Below, piece by piece: positions 55,985-64,000 of a stretch of 64,000 nucleotides of DNA (its first letter is position 1; every line of letters begins with the position of its first letter). The notes under the pieces are model-generated. The model did not search any database. It had not been told where the DNA came from and saw only the letters and a list, made by a program, of their open reading frames with translations. Position numbers and translations under genes: made by a program. Origin of the DNA: Shewanella waksmanii ATCC BAA-643 (GTDB taxonomy: Bacteria > Pseudomonadota > Gammaproteobacteria > Enterobacterales > Shewanellaceae); contig NZ_JAEH01000007.1 in assembly GCF_000518805.1 (NCBI RefSeq), forward strand, positions 89,946 through 153,945, read 5' to 3'.

Positions 55985-56673
55985 ACGAGTACAGCTACAC
56001 AGCGGCTTTTATTGTCGGTCTAATGGGCGCGGGACACTGCATGGGAATGTGTGGTGGAATAGTGGGAGCATTTTCTCAACAACTCCCCAAGGTGAGCCAG
56101 GGCAACGCACTCGCCCATAGACTTAGGTTCCTACTCGCTTATAACATCGGTCGAATTAGCAGTTATGGCGTAGCCGGCGCGCTTGTTGGCGGTTCAGCCA
56201 GCCTACTCGGCCTGTTGTTCGATATCGATGTTTATCTGCTGGTACTGAGGTTCATTGCAGGTGTGATGATGATCATAACCGGGCTTTATATCGCCCAAGT
56301 ATGGTCTGGTGTCGTACAAATAGAACGTTTAGGTCAATGGATTTGGCGTTTTTTATCACCTATTGCGCAAAGGTTATTACCCATTCAATCGCCAATACAA
56401 GCAGGTGTAGCCGGTATTATTTGGGGATGGTTACCCTGTGGATTGGTTTATAGTACGCTAACTTGGGCAGTGGCAAGCAATTCTGCGCTACATGGCGCGG
56501 CTATTATGCTGTGTTTTGGTTTAGGAACCTTACCGGCCCTGCTTAGTGCCGGCTTAGCCGCAGATATGTTAAACAGATGGGTGCGCTCAAAATGGGTTAA
56601 ATGGCTCAGCGGTAGTGCATTAGTAGCGTTTGGTTGCCATACTTTGTACATAGGTTTTGGCCAGCTAAACTAG
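55981..56673 (+). CDS. SafE/TauE-like (DsbD-type) membrane protein of the cbb3 cluster
   Basis: 230 residues with about six membrane helices. GLMGAGHCMGMCGGIVGAF at the start and IIWGWLPCGLVYSTLTWAV later hold the paired Cys motifs of the DsbD-transmembrane/SafE family, which moves electrons or metals across the membrane. The start is TTG, overlapping the ccoS stop by 4 bases. This gene occupies this place between ccoS and fnr in Shewanella-like genomes and is inferred to help cytochrome or copper-site assembly. Confidence 0.86.
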   Translation: MNEYSYTAAFIVGLMGAGHCMGMCGGIVGAFSQQLPKVSQGNALAHRLRFLLAYNIGRISSYGVAGALVGGSASLLGLLFDIDVYLLVLRFIAGVMMIITGLYIAQVWSGVVQIERLGQWIWRFLSPIAQRLLPIQSPIQAGVAGIIWGWLPCGLVYSTLTWAVASNSALHGAAIMLCFGLGTLPALLSAGLAADMLNRWVRSKWVKWLSGSALVAFGCHTLYIGFGQLN

Positions 56674-56728
56674 CCCATATTATTAAATTAAGTTAACATA
56701 TGGGTAATTGTGAAATTTGAGAGAGATT

Positions 56729-57478
56729 ATGACAGACACCATTAAAAGTCGTCGTTCGGCTTCACCCGGATGCGCCATTCATTGTCATGACTGCAGTATG
56801 GGAACATTGTGTATTCCATTCACGTTGAATACCAACGAGCTAGATCAGCTTGATGATATTATCGAACGCAAAAAACCTATTCAAAAAGGTGAGCAAATAT
56901 TCAAATCCGGTGACCCTCTCAAATCTCTCTACGCAATACGTTCTGGAACAATCAAAAGCTATACCATTACCGAGCAAGGTGATGAACAGATCACAGGATT
57001 TCATTTAGCTGGTGATGTAATAGGGTTTGATGGCATCCATTCTCAAATGCATCAGAGTTTTGCACAAGCGTTAGAGACCTCTATGGTGTGTGAAATCCCC
57101 TACACTACTTTAGATGACTTATCTGGCACTATGCCAAAGCTTAGACAGCAAATCATGCGCCTAATGAGCAATGAAATTCAATCTGACCAAGAGATGATTT
57201 TGTTACTCAGCAAAAAGAACGCCGAAGAGCGCCTAGCTGCGTTTATCAGTAACTTGGCAACACGATTCGGTAATCGAGGCTTTTCACCTAAAGAATTTAG
57301 ATTAACCATGACACGTGGCGATATTGGTAATTATTTAGGTCTTACCGTTGAAACTATCAGTCGCTTATTAGGCCGCTTTCAAAAAGCGGAACTGATTGAG
57401 GTTAAAGGTAAATATATCACTATCGTTGACTTTGAGTCCTTGTCTAAATTATCAGGAAACAATAAGATAGGTCGGTAA
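56729..57478 (+). CDS. fnr: FNR-family anaerobic regulator (EtrA-type)
   Basis: Oxygen-sensing CRP/FNR transcription factor, 249 residues. The cluster ligands correspond to E. coli Fnr: Cys19, Cys22 and Cys28 in [14 protein letters not shown], and Cys121 in SMVCEIP. The DNA-recognition helix has VETISRLL, with the Glu, Ser and Arg that read TTGAT half-sites. A cNMP-like beta-roll and dimerisation helix lie between. The frame reaches back to a TTG at 56717, but the ATG at 56729, with GAGAGA upstream, is preferred. It likely drives ccoN expression through the FNR box. Confidence 0.97.
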   Translation: MTDTIKSRRSASPGCAIHCHDCSMGTLCIPFTLNTNELDQLDDIIERKKPIQKGEQIFKSGDPLKSLYAIRSGTIKSYTITEQGDEQITGFHLAGDVIGFDGIHSQMHQSFAQALETSMVCEIPYTTLDDLSGTMPKLRQQIMRLMSNEIQSDQEMILLLSKKNAEERLAAFISNLATRFGNRGFSPKEFRLTMTRGDIGNYLGLTVETISRLLGRFQKAELIEVKGKYITIVDFESLSKLSGNNKIGR

Positions 57479-57490
57479 CCTAGTTTGTCA

Positions 57491-57524
57491 GGGCAAATTT
57501 GATCTAACACAAAGCAATTTGCCC
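57491..57524. repeat. Inverted repeat between fnr and uspE
   Basis: GGGCAAATT-N16-AATTTGCCC, perfect 9-bp arms. No T-run, so its role as a terminator is uncertain; it may be an FNR-region element, as TTGAT and a degenerate partner lie inside. Confidence 0.45.
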
Positions 57525-57570
57525 CGATTGGCTCATTATTAAGTTATCGCATCACTTAAAGGAGTAAGCT

Positions 57571-58503
57571 ATGAAGGACTATCAAAAGATCCTTGTGGTA
57601 GTAGATCCAACTAATGATAAGCAGTCGGCCATTGCACGTGCCGTTGAATTAGCCTCAAAAAATAACGCCAAAATCACCGTATTTTTATCCATTTTCGACT
57701 TCTCCTATGAGATGACCTCGATTCTCTCCGGTCAAGAGCGCGAAGCAATGCGTCAAGGTGTGATCGCACAGCGTCAAGCATGGCTACAAGAAGTATTATC
57801 AGACTATCAACAAAACGGTGTTGATATTGAAAGTGAAGTGATTTGGCATAACCGCCCTTACGAAAGCATTATTTTGCATGCTATTGAAGGTCAGTATGAT
57901 CTTATCGTTAAAGGTACACACGAGCACGACAAACTTAAATCTGTCATCTTTACCCCCACCGACTGGCATTTAATGCGCAAAGCGCCAGTACCTGTCTTAT
58001 TAGTCAAAGAGCATGATTGGCCAGTGCAAGGGAAAATCCTGTGTGCGGTTAACATTGCTAGTGAAGATGATGATCATCAAGCACTAAATGGCATCATTAT
58101 CAATCACGCACTGGATTTAGCCAAAAAGTTTGATGCACAAGTGCACCTCGTTAATGGTTACCCAGGCACACCCGTCAATTTGGCTATAGAATTACCGGAT
58201 TTTGATGCACATACCTATAGTGAGACTATTCGTATGCAGCACGAACAACGAGTCACTTACCTTGCAAATAGCTATGGTATCGAAGCTGATTTTTGTCACG
58301 TCAAAGAAGGACTACCAGAGGATGTAATTCCTGAGGTGGCCGCACACCTAGACGCTGAACTAGTCATATTAGGCACCGTTGGCCGTACTGGGTTTTCAGC
58401 GGCATTGATTGGTAACACCGCCGAGCATGTCATTGACAGTATTAACTGTGATTTATTAGCAATTAAACCCGAAGGCTATCGTTCACCTCTCGAAGAGAGT
58501 TAA
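57571..58503 (+). CDS. uspE: Tandem universal stress protein UspE
   Basis: 310 residues containing two Usp domains (about 1-150 and 155-305). KILVVVDPTNDKQSAIARAV opens the first; the second ends with ILGTVGRTGFSAALIGNTAEHVI, which carries a G-2x-G-9x-G-type nucleotide loop. In E. coli uspE (ydaA) sits next to fnr, as here. Cytoplasmic; stress-survival role in E. coli. AAAGGAG precedes the ATG. Confidence 0.95.
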   Translation: MKDYQKILVVVDPTNDKQSAIARAVELASKNNAKITVFLSIFDFSYEMTSILSGQEREAMRQGVIAQRQAWLQEVLSDYQQNGVDIESEVIWHNRPYESIILHAIEGQYDLIVKGTHEHDKLKSVIFTPTDWHLMRKAPVPVLLVKEHDWPVQGKILCAVNIASEDDDHQALNGIIINHALDLAKKFDAQVHLVNGYPGTPVNLAIELPDFDAHTYSETIRMQHEQRVTYLANSYGIEADFCHVKEGLPEDVIPEVAAHLDAELVILGTVGRTGFSAALIGNTAEHVIDSINCDLLAIKPEGYRSPLEES

Positions 58504-58535
58504 TTTAGTTACTTCTTTGCTAACAATTAATACGC

Positions 58536-58577
58536 TATACTACGCGCCCTGATTTTGAGTCTCTAGGCGCGTTTTTT
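58536..58577 (+). promoter_or_regulatory. Overlapping uspE terminator and ttcA promoter
   Basis: ACGCGCC (58542-58548) and GGCGCGT (58566-58572) form a 7-bp stem with a 17-base loop followed by six Ts that end exactly at the ttcA ATG. A -10 TATACT at 58536-58541 would start transcription near 58548, so ttcA mRNA lacks the left arm. The ttcA start has only a weak, distant AGG as ribosome site. Confidence 0.5.
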
Positions 58578-59537
58578 ATGTCTGATAACCAACAAACTTT
58601 ATCTAAAAAGCAAATTACCCGATTAAACAAGCTGCAAAAGAAGTTACGCCGTGAAGTGGGCAGTGCTATCGCTGATTATGGCATGATTGAAGATGGCGAT
58701 AGGGTAATGTGTTGTTTGTCTGGTGGTAAAGATAGTTACGCCATGTTGGACATCCTCGTCAATCTGCAGCAACGTGCGCCTATTAACTTTGAAATCGTGG
58801 CAGTAAACTTAGATCAAAAGCAACCTGGTTTCCCTGAAGATATTTTGCCCGCTTACCTTGATACGCTGAACGTGCCTTACCACATTCTTGAAAAAGACAC
58901 TTATTCCATTGTTAAGGATAAGATTCCAGAAGGTAAAACCACTTGTTCGCTATGTAGTCGTTTGCGCCGTGGTACCTTGTATGGGTTTGCACAGCAAATT
59001 AAAGCCACCAAGATTGCATTAGGTCATCATCGTGATGACATAGTGGAAACCTTGTTCTTAAATATGTTTTTCGCGGGTAAGCAAAAAGCCATGCCACCTA
59101 AGTTATTATCAGATGATGGTGCTAACGTGGTTATTCGCCCCCTTGCCTATTGCAGAGAAAAGGATATTGCTGAGTACGCAGAGCTGAAAGCGTTTCCTAT
59201 CATTCCTTGTAATCTATGCGGTTCTCAAGAGAATTTAAAACGCCAAGCAGTAAAAGATATGCTCAAAAGCTGGGATAAAGAATATCCTGGCCGCATTGAA
59301 ACCATCTTTACCGCAATGCAGAACACTGCCCCTTCGCAAGGTGTTGACCGAAACCAGTTTGATTTCAAAAGTTTAAAGCAAGATCCTAGTGCACCGAAAT
59401 CAGGTGATGTCGCTGAAGCTGAGCTACCAGCTTTCGATTTTCTAGATATTGCCAACAGTGGACATATCGATTTAGATGCTGCCGCCAATGTTAAACCGGA
59501 ACACAAAATCGATATTGTCAGCACTTATCAGCCCTAG
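58578..59537 (+). CDS. ttcA: tRNA 2-thiocytidine(32) synthetase TtcA
   Basis: Thiolates C32 of some tRNAs; ATP-dependent, with an iron-sulfur cluster. The PP-loop is [11 protein letters not shown] (about residues 46-56). [10 protein letters not shown] and CNLCGSQ supply the conserved CxxC pairs, of which three Cys bind the [4Fe-4S] centre. [11 protein letters not shown] is the nearby conserved block. 319 residues, usual. Found beside uspE/fnr also in E. coli. Confidence 0.96.
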   Translation: MSDNQQTLSKKQITRLNKLQKKLRREVGSAIADYGMIEDGDRVMCCLSGGKDSYAMLDILVNLQQRAPINFEIVAVNLDQKQPGFPEDILPAYLDTLNVPYHILEKDTYSIVKDKIPEGKTTCSLCSRLRRGTLYGFAQQIKATKIALGHHRDDIVETLFLNMFFAGKQKAMPPKLLSDDGANVVIRPLAYCREKDIAEYAELKAFPIIPCNLCGSQENLKRQAVKDMLKSWDKEYPGRIETIFTAMQNTAPSQGVDRNQFDFKSLKQDPSAPKSGDVAEAELPAFDFLDIANSGHIDLDAAANVKPEHKIDIVSTYQP

Positions 59538-59583
59538 TTTGATCGCTTTGCTGTGATCCTGTCAGCCTGTAGACTGACGCAAT

Positions 59584-59607
59584 AAAAAAGGCCTAACGGC
59601 CTTTTTT
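59584..59607. terminator. Bidirectional terminator after ttcA
   Basis: AAAAAAGGCC, TAAC loop, GGCCTTTTTT; its right end overlaps the stop codon of the convergent gene. Confidence 0.92.
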
Positions 59608-60238
59608 ATTCTGTGCCCGTCCACGGACTAACAACCAATGGCTGCTCGCTGAAGCTAATATCGCCTAACTCCGTAATAGCCTGGGTTGAAAGACGATACA
59701 CACCTTGCACTCTATGCTCGATACCATCGGTGGTTACCATCACTTGTTTATCATTGGCGAACTCGAAATTGATACCATTGGTTGATTCACTGAAGTAACG
59801 CATAGGAAAGCCCTGCATCGATTTCAATAAGCTATTCATCTGCTCATCAATTTCAACGACTTCGCTACCCTTATATTGTGTTTTGGTTTGCTTCGCCCTG
59901 ATCTGCATTGCAATGCCACAACTGCTGCCATCACCCTGCATATCAAGATTGATCACTGCCCTATCTGACTTTAAGGCGCCATCATAAGGGATATAAAGGC
60001 GCTGATTATCGCTGATAGTCAATGGAAATTGCTCTTTCTCAGTCGTAATAGAGCCGCCAAGTACTACACACTCTTTTGTCTTTGGCACACTAAACGCTAT
60101 TTCAATAAGCGGGTAATGACCTTTATTAACCTGTTTTAATCGCTGATAGAAACCTTGATATTCTAAAGAGATTGGCGCCGCTTGAGTTACGCCACACGCC
60201 ATAATAAGGCAACTAAACAGAAGGCCTTTTTGCATCAT
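59606..60238 (-). CDS. DUF2987 family exported protein
   Basis: About 210 residues from the ATG at 60238. Signal peptide MQKGLLFSCLIMACGVTQA, then the DUF2987 pattern LEYQGFYQRLKQVNKGHYP. The two Cys (KECVVLGG and SSCGIAMQ) probably form a disulfide. The start overlaps the end of the Bax-like gene by 26 bases, with GGTGGA as ribosome site, so the two are coupled. The frame continues upstream, but that portion would hide the signal peptide. Periplasmic or secreted; function unknown. Confidence 0.82.
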   Translation of the reverse strand: MMQKGLLFSCLIMACGVTQAAPISLEYQGFYQRLKQVNKGHYPLIEIAFSVPKTKECVVLGGSITTEKEQFPLTISDNQRLYIPYDGALKSDRAVINLDMQGDGSSCGIAMQIRAKQTKTQYKGSEVVEIDEQMNSLLKSMQGFPMRYFSESTNGINFEFANDKQVMVTTDGIEHRVQGVYRLSTQAITELGDISFSEQPLVVSPWTGTE

Positions 60239-61037
60239 TGTCCACCAAATATTTTTTGTTATGTCTGAGCATTTCGAGTAGTTCATCTATATAGGCCTCT
60301 TGTCGCTCAGAATAATGAATGAGACCGTAAACTAATTTTGTTGCTTCGGGTTGCTTGTTCTGTGCACGAAGGTCGGCACGTATTGAACGTAACAGCGAAT
60401 AGGCAGCGTTAGAATTAAGATTACGCAAATATGACGCGACGGAGTCCTCTACACTATCAAACACTGCAACTTCATGACTCATACCCGCCGTCCGAGACTG
60501 GGGTACCAAGCCGCATCCCTTTCTAAAACACCATTGCCCGAAGAAGTTTAAACCTTGCTTGGCAAAACGAGAACTCCCCCAACCGGTTTCGTTCGCCGCC
60601 TGGATGAGTACCATATCTTCAGGGATGATATCAACGCGTTCTAAAAGTTGGGTTAAGGTATTTTGATTGATTGAACGCATCGCCAATTGGTATTTACTGG
60701 CTAACCCTTCTATTCTAAAACGCTCAGCTTCGGTTAAATTTTGCTGCTCTAGGTGCTGTAAAGACTGTTTTAAAAACTGCCTTTCATCAGCAATAATTGC
60801 ATTTTGATGACGAATAGCCGGACGCAAGTAATTGAAAAAAGCTTGCTTCTTTTCCGACACATCTTTTATTGCATTGAAATCAGGAATTTTACTCGTAGGC
60901 AGTTGATTCTCTACTACCTTGCCTTTGGCTGTAGTACCGTCTTCTACTTGGTGAATCAACACTGCGCGACTCGTTAACAGCGCAATTGTGACTAAGCCAA
61001 GTGACACGACTAACTTACCTACTCTACCTGTCTTCAA
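60213..61037 (-). CDS. Bax-like glucosaminidase-domain protein
   Basis: 274 residues from a TTG at 61037, with GGGTGG as ribosome site; the frame extends to 61178 but the extra 47 residues are featureless and would bury the membrane anchor. The N-terminal anchor (KLVVSLGLVTIALLTSRAVL) is followed by a helical linker and a GH73-like domain: AANETGWGSSRFAKQGLNFF holds the catalytic Glu, and FGQWCFRKGCG and VAVFDSVEDSVASYLRNLN are family signatures. Peptidoglycan hydrolysis at the cell envelope is inferred. E. coli Bax has the same size. Confidence 0.85.
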   Translation of the reverse strand: MKTGRVGKLVVSLGLVTIALLTSRAVLIHQVEDGTTAKGKVVENQLPTSKIPDFNAIKDVSEKKQAFFNYLRPAIRHQNAIIADERQFLKQSLQHLEQQNLTEAERFRIEGLASKYQLAMRSINQNTLTQLLERVDIIPEDMVLIQAANETGWGSSRFAKQGLNFFGQWCFRKGCGLVPQSRTAGMSHEVAVFDSVEDSVASYLRNLNSNAAYSLLRSIRADLRAQNKQPEATKLVYGLIHYSERQEAYIDELLEMLRHNKKYLVDNDAKRPSV

Positions 61038-61197
61038 ATCGCCACCCTTAATTCTATTATGAGTCTGGATTATATACTGAAACAAGGCACCAGTGCGAGC
61101 AAAGCGCCGTAAAGCTAAAGCAACATTTTCTTGGTAACCATGCATTAATCTCAGGTATAATTGCCGCCCAACTCGCAAAGATTTTACATGTTGCTTT

Positions 61198-62094
61198 ATG
61201 CCTCAGAAAATAATCAGTCAATTTGACCATATTGTCGCCATCGGTGGCGGACATGGATTAGGTCGCGTACTCGCAGCATTAAATTTTCTTGGTCCTAAAC
61301 TGACTGGCATTGTCGCTACGACTGATAATGGTGGTTCGACAGGAAGACTTAGGCAATCACAAGATTGCATTGCCTGGGGTGACTTACGGTATTGCTTGTC
61401 ACAGTTAGTTGCCCAACCTTCCGTTGGCTCTTTGTTGTTTGATTACCGCTACGGCGGCAGTAGCGAGCTTACCGGTCATAACTTAGGCAACCTTATGTTA
61501 TTGGCCCTTGATCAACTGTGTGTTCGGCCGCTAGAAGCCGTGAATTTGATACGCCAAATGCTTAATATCGACTGCCAACTTATCCCGATGTCCGAGCAAC
61601 CTACCCATCTTGTGGCTATTGCCGGCGCTGGCGATAAAGTTTATGGCGAAGTAGAAGTTGATGACATGAATCAACCACCAGCGGCTTTAGCTTTAGAGCC
61701 ACAAGTTGAATCGACTAATGAAGCTGTTAGTGCGCTCAAGTGCTCAGATCTGATTATTTTAGGCCCTGGTAGCTTCTTAACTAGTGTCATGCCACCGCTG
61801 CTATTGCAAGACATCGCTACCGCCATAAATCAAACAAACGCGCCAATCATTTATATTGATAATCTGACTCAAGAGCCAACATCAGCGGCCAACTTTAGTT
61901 TGGATAAACGTCTACAATGGTTTCAGCAAGTGCTCAATGGTAAGCCAATTGACGCGGTTTTACGCCATGGTCCTCAAAGCTATATTGACGGTAATATTTA
62001 CACCACACCACTAATTAGCCAAGAGCATTTAGCTATGCACGACAAGCAAGCGCTTGTTGCCGCATTGGCCAATATCATGGCTAATATGGAATAA
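61198..62094 (+). CDS. YvcK/YbhK-type gluconeogenesis factor (CofD-like fold)
   Basis: 298 residues. AIGGGHGLGRVLAALNFLG and TTDNGGSTGRLRQSQD form the nucleotide-sugar/phosphate-binding pattern of the YvcK family; GDLRYCLSQL and ELTGHNLGNLMLLAL follow. In Bacillus YvcK binds UDP-GlcNAc and supports cell-wall synthesis on gluconeogenic carbon; the E. coli relative is YbhK. Role here is inferred. It is divergent from the Bax-like gene, with little space for promoters, which lie in 61038-61197. Confidence 0.92.
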   Translation: MPQKIISQFDHIVAIGGGHGLGRVLAALNFLGPKLTGIVATTDNGGSTGRLRQSQDCIAWGDLRYCLSQLVAQPSVGSLLFDYRYGGSSELTGHNLGNLMLLALDQLCVRPLEAVNLIRQMLNIDCQLIPMSEQPTHLVAIAGAGDKVYGEVEVDDMNQPPAALALEPQVESTNEAVSALKCSDLIILGPGSFLTSVMPPLLLQDIATAINQTNAPIIYIDNLTQEPTSAANFSLDKRLQWFQQVLNGKPIDAVLRHGPQSYIDGNIYTTPLISQEHLAMHDKQALVAALANIMANME

Positions 62095-62119
62095 AAAAGG
62101 AGCCGTTAGGCTCCTTTTT
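62094..62119 (+). terminator. Terminator after the YvcK-like gene
   Basis: AAAAAGGAGCC, GTTA loop, GGCTCCTTTTT; the left arm begins in the stop codon. Symmetrical enough to act on the convergent aminotransferase too. Confidence 0.9.
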
Positions 62120-62177
62120 GTTGTTAGTAATACTGTACTAATCGTGATTGTAGACTTACATCTATCGCCGCTTAAGC

Positions 62178-63380
62178 TTATGAGTTAGCAAGTACAGTTG
62201 CTATCGCTTTACAAATAACAGGCATATTAGATTTAGTCATGCCGGCAACACTGATACGACCGCTACCCACAATATAAACACCGTGGTCAACTTTAAGCTG
62301 ATTAACCTGATCTTTTGTTAAACCAGAGAAACTAAACATGCCATTTTGATCATTAATAAAATCAAAATTCTGTTCAACACCACAAGCTTTTAGGCTTTCA
62401 ACAAACAGGCCGCGCATCTGTGCAATTCGCTCGCGCATCTGCTGCAACTCTTGTTGCCATAGTTCACTCAGCGCTTCGTCAGCTAGAATAGTGCTTACAA
62501 TAAGCGCACCATGGGCTGGGGGATTAGAATAATTTGCGCGAATCGTGCTTTTTACTTGGCTAAAAGCTTTGTTTGCAATTTCCGAAGATTCAGCAACTAA
62601 AGTCACCGCCCCAATGCGTTCATTGTATAAACCAAAGTTCTTAGAGAAAGAGTTAGCAACCAATAACTCAGGGACAATGTTAGCGACGATACGCAAGCCC
62701 TGTGCATCTTCTTCAACACCAGCACCAAACCCCTGATAGGCAAAATCAAACAGCGGTACTAATTGCTTATCCAAGCACAGCTTGGCGATAGCTTCCCATT
62801 GTTGTGAGTTAAGATCGATACCAGTTGGGTTATGACAGCAGCCATGGAGTAACACCAAATCACCCGCGTTTGCGGTATTTAAATCCGCACACATGGCGTC
62901 AAAGTCCATGTCATGGGTCTCTGGGCGATAATAGCCATATTGCTTAACCGCTAAATTCGCCGAGTTAAAAATATTATTGTGGTTAGCCCAGGTTGGGTTA
63001 CTGACCCAAATGGTTTGAGCTGCGGTATTTTTTACCAAAAATTCTGCGGCTACCCTTAACGAACCCGTTCCACCTGGTGCTTGTGCCGTCGCGGCGCGTT
63101 TCTTTACTACGACATCGTGAGACTTGCCAAACAAGAGTGTTTGTACCGCTTGGTTATATGCTTGAACGCCATCTATTCCCAAGTAGCTTTTACTTGTTTC
63201 GCTATCAAGTAATTTTTCTTCTGCAAGTTTAACCGACTTCAAAATAGGTGTTGCACCCGACTCATCCTTATAAATCCCAACTCCTAAGTTGACCTTCTCT
63301 GCGCGAGGATCAGCTTTGAATGCATCAGTAAGGCCCAAGATGGGGTCGGCACTTGCCTGCTCTACCTGGTTAAATATCAT
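62178..63380 (-). CDS. aspC: Aspartate/aromatic aminotransferase (second paralogue)
   Basis: 400 residues, class I PLP transaminase. NLGVGIYKDESGATPILKSV, CCHNPTGIDLN and DFAYQGFGAG precede SFSKNFGLYNERIGAV with the PLP Lys; GRISVAGM near the end carries the carboxylate-binding Arg. It resembles AspC more than the copy at 9680-10873 (NSFSKNFGLY instead of CSSCSKNFGLY). Monocistronic; a palindrome-containing promoter lies about 130 bases upstream. Confidence 0.9.
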   Translation of the reverse strand: MIFNQVEQASADPILGLTDAFKADPRAEKVNLGVGIYKDESGATPILKSVKLAEEKLLDSETSKSYLGIDGVQAYNQAVQTLLFGKSHDVVVKKRAATAQAPGGTGSLRVAAEFLVKNTAAQTIWVSNPTWANHNNIFNSANLAVKQYGYYRPETHDMDFDAMCADLNTANAGDLVLLHGCCHNPTGIDLNSQQWEAIAKLCLDKQLVPLFDFAYQGFGAGVEEDAQGLRIVANIVPELLVANSFSKNFGLYNERIGAVTLVAESSEIANKAFSQVKSTIRANYSNPPAHGALIVSTILADEALSELWQQELQQMRERIAQMRGLFVESLKACGVEQNFDFINDQNGMFSFSGLTKDQVNQLKVDHGVYIVGSGRISVAGMTKSNMPVICKAIATVLANS

Positions 63381-63521
63381 GGTTTTGTCCTGAAAAATAA
63401 GCGTATATGTAGGGTTCGATGCTAGTTATACCAAAGTCAGTCAAGGCTTCATAGCGACTTTGCCACAAAGTGAAAAAAATAGTCATTGAACTAGCGATTA
63501 TGAATTTTATGGGGATTTTTA

Positions 63522-63535
63522 TGACAAATTGTCAA
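63522..63535 (-). promoter_or_regulatory. Palindrome overlapping a possible aspC -35 element
   Basis: TGACAA-A-TTGTCA is a perfect 13-base palindrome; on the minus strand it provides TTGACA, with CATAAA 18 bases further as a possible -10. The combination suggests a regulated promoter for the aminotransferase. Nothing else is recognised in 63381-63627. Confidence 0.38.
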
Positions 63536-63627
63536 TATATAGCAGTGTTTACTGCTCATCATTCAACTAACAAAGCAGATTAGTATAGCGTTCTAAAATA
63601 TTGTGTAATTAATGCGTTTGCAGATAC

Positions 63628-63659
63628 AAAAAAGCCCCAACATATGTTGAGGCTTTTTT
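63628..63659 (-). terminator. Terminator of the tRNA operon
   Basis: AAAAAAGCC...GGCTTTTTT with an inner CAACAT/ATGTTG stem; on the minus strand it follows the Leu tRNA by about 12 bases and ends in a T-run. Confidence 0.9.
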
Positions 63660-63671
63660 GTCATCGAATGA

Positions 63672-63757
63672 TGGTACCCGAGGCCGGACTTGAACCGGCA
63701 CGCTTATTCAGCGAGGGATTTTAAATCCCTTGTGTCTACCAATTCCACCACTCGGGC
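63672..63757 (-). tRNA. leuZ: tRNA-Leu (anticodon UAA)
   Basis: 86 bases with encoded CCA. The anticodon arm has GGGATTTAAAATCCC with TAA in the loop. A long variable arm (CGCTGAATAAGCG) and GGTTCAAGTCC T-arm are present, as for class II tRNA-Leu. Confidence 0.97.
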
Positions 63758-63795
63758 AAAGTGTGTTTTACCGCTTACGCACTAAAACATTAAAG

Positions 63796-63869
63796 TGGAG
63801 GCGCGACCCGGAGTCGAACCGAGATCGACGGATTTGCAATCCGCAGCATAGCCATTCTGCCATCGCGCC
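63796..63869 (-). tRNA. cysT: tRNA-Cys (anticodon GCA)
   Basis: 74 bases with encoded CCA. Anticodon stem-loop CGGATTGCAAATCCG, acceptor GGCGCGA paired with TCGCGCC, T-arm GGTTCGACTCC. Confidence 0.97.
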
Positions 63870-63878
63870 TTAGTAGAT

Positions 63879-63954
63879 TGGAGCGACATATCGGGTTCGA
63901 ACCGATGACCTATACCTTGGCAAGGTATCGCTCTACCAACTGAGCTAATGTCGC
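63879..63954 (-). tRNA. glyW: tRNA-Gly (anticodon GCC)
   Basis: 76 bases with encoded CCA. Anticodon stem-loop ATACCTTGCCAAGGTAT, acceptor GCGACAT paired with ATGTCGC, T-arm GGTTCGAACCC. The order Gly-Cys-Leu on the minus strand equals the glyW-cysT-leuZ operon of E. coli, where pgsA precedes it; pgsA would lie beyond the window. Confidence 0.97.
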
Positions 63955-64000
63955 AGGCCATTTCTATCTTTGCAATCAGTGTTCTGCTAGAAGCTTTCCC

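Noticed and set aside
61038..61178. N-terminal extension of the Bax-like protein
   Set aside because: The extra residues precede the membrane anchor, show no signal features, and occupy the divergent promoter region; TTG at 61037 has a good ribosome site.

Overview
The window looks like a chromosomal segment of a marine gammaproteobacterium of the order Alteromonadales (Shewanella/Colwellia-like). Three kinds of evidence point there: the conserved blocks gyrA-serC...aroA-cmk-rpsA-ihfB-lapA-lapB-pyrF and ccoNOQP-fixH-ccoI-ccoS-(SafE-like)-fnr-uspE-ttcA, the E. coli-like tRNA order Gly-Cys-Leu, and the load of exported proteases. Species cannot be fixed from the sequence alone.

Layout. 1-5.4 kb (minus): class Ia ribonucleotide reductase nrdA-nrdB with the start of a yfaE-type ferredoxin, preceded by NrdR-like and DnaA boxes; then ubiG-gph. 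5.7-19.3 kb (mostly plus): gyrA, serC, a minus-strand aminotransferase, aroA, cmk, rpsA, ihfB, lapA-lapB, pyrF, an SDR, a DUF2058 protein. 19.4-26.2 kb: acyl-CoA dehydrogenase, dacB with a small membrane-protein gene upstream, a DUF1904 gene, pssA, a DTW-domain tRNA modification gene and a small hypothetical gene. 26.2-28.6 kb: homogentisate dioxygenase divergent from a MarR regulator with a palindromic operator between them, and two overlapping very small membrane-protein genes. 28.7-43.8 kb: a peptide/protein-degradation region (exported amidohydrolase, serine hydrolase, S8 protease with PPC domains, M1 aminopeptidase, a Lon-like protease and an M9 collagenase-like lipoprotein), plus a GNAT enzyme and Mn-dependent pyrophosphatase.

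43.8-47.2 kb is the odd part: about 1.6 kb without recognisable genes but rich in perfect inverted repeats and closed by a plus-strand intrinsic terminator, next to a lone tyrosine recombinase and a seven-cysteine small protein behind a near-perfect Fur box. 47.3-59.5 kb: an HD-GYP response regulator, a small lipoprotein, and the cbb3 oxidase structural and assembly genes followed by fnr, uspE and ttcA; a perfect FNR box lies between the lipoprotein and ccoN. 59.6-64 kb: DUF2987 protein, Bax-like glucosaminidase, YvcK-like protein, an aspartate aminotransferase paralogue, and three minus-strand tRNA genes.

Functionally, most of the window is core metabolism and replication/translation. The most unusual items are the hairpin-dense non-coding stretch with its orphan recombinase and Fur-controlled Cys-rich neighbour, the collagenase-like lipoprotein with two C-terminal repeats that resemble VHL-beta domains, and several small membrane or exported proteins too short for routine gene finding.
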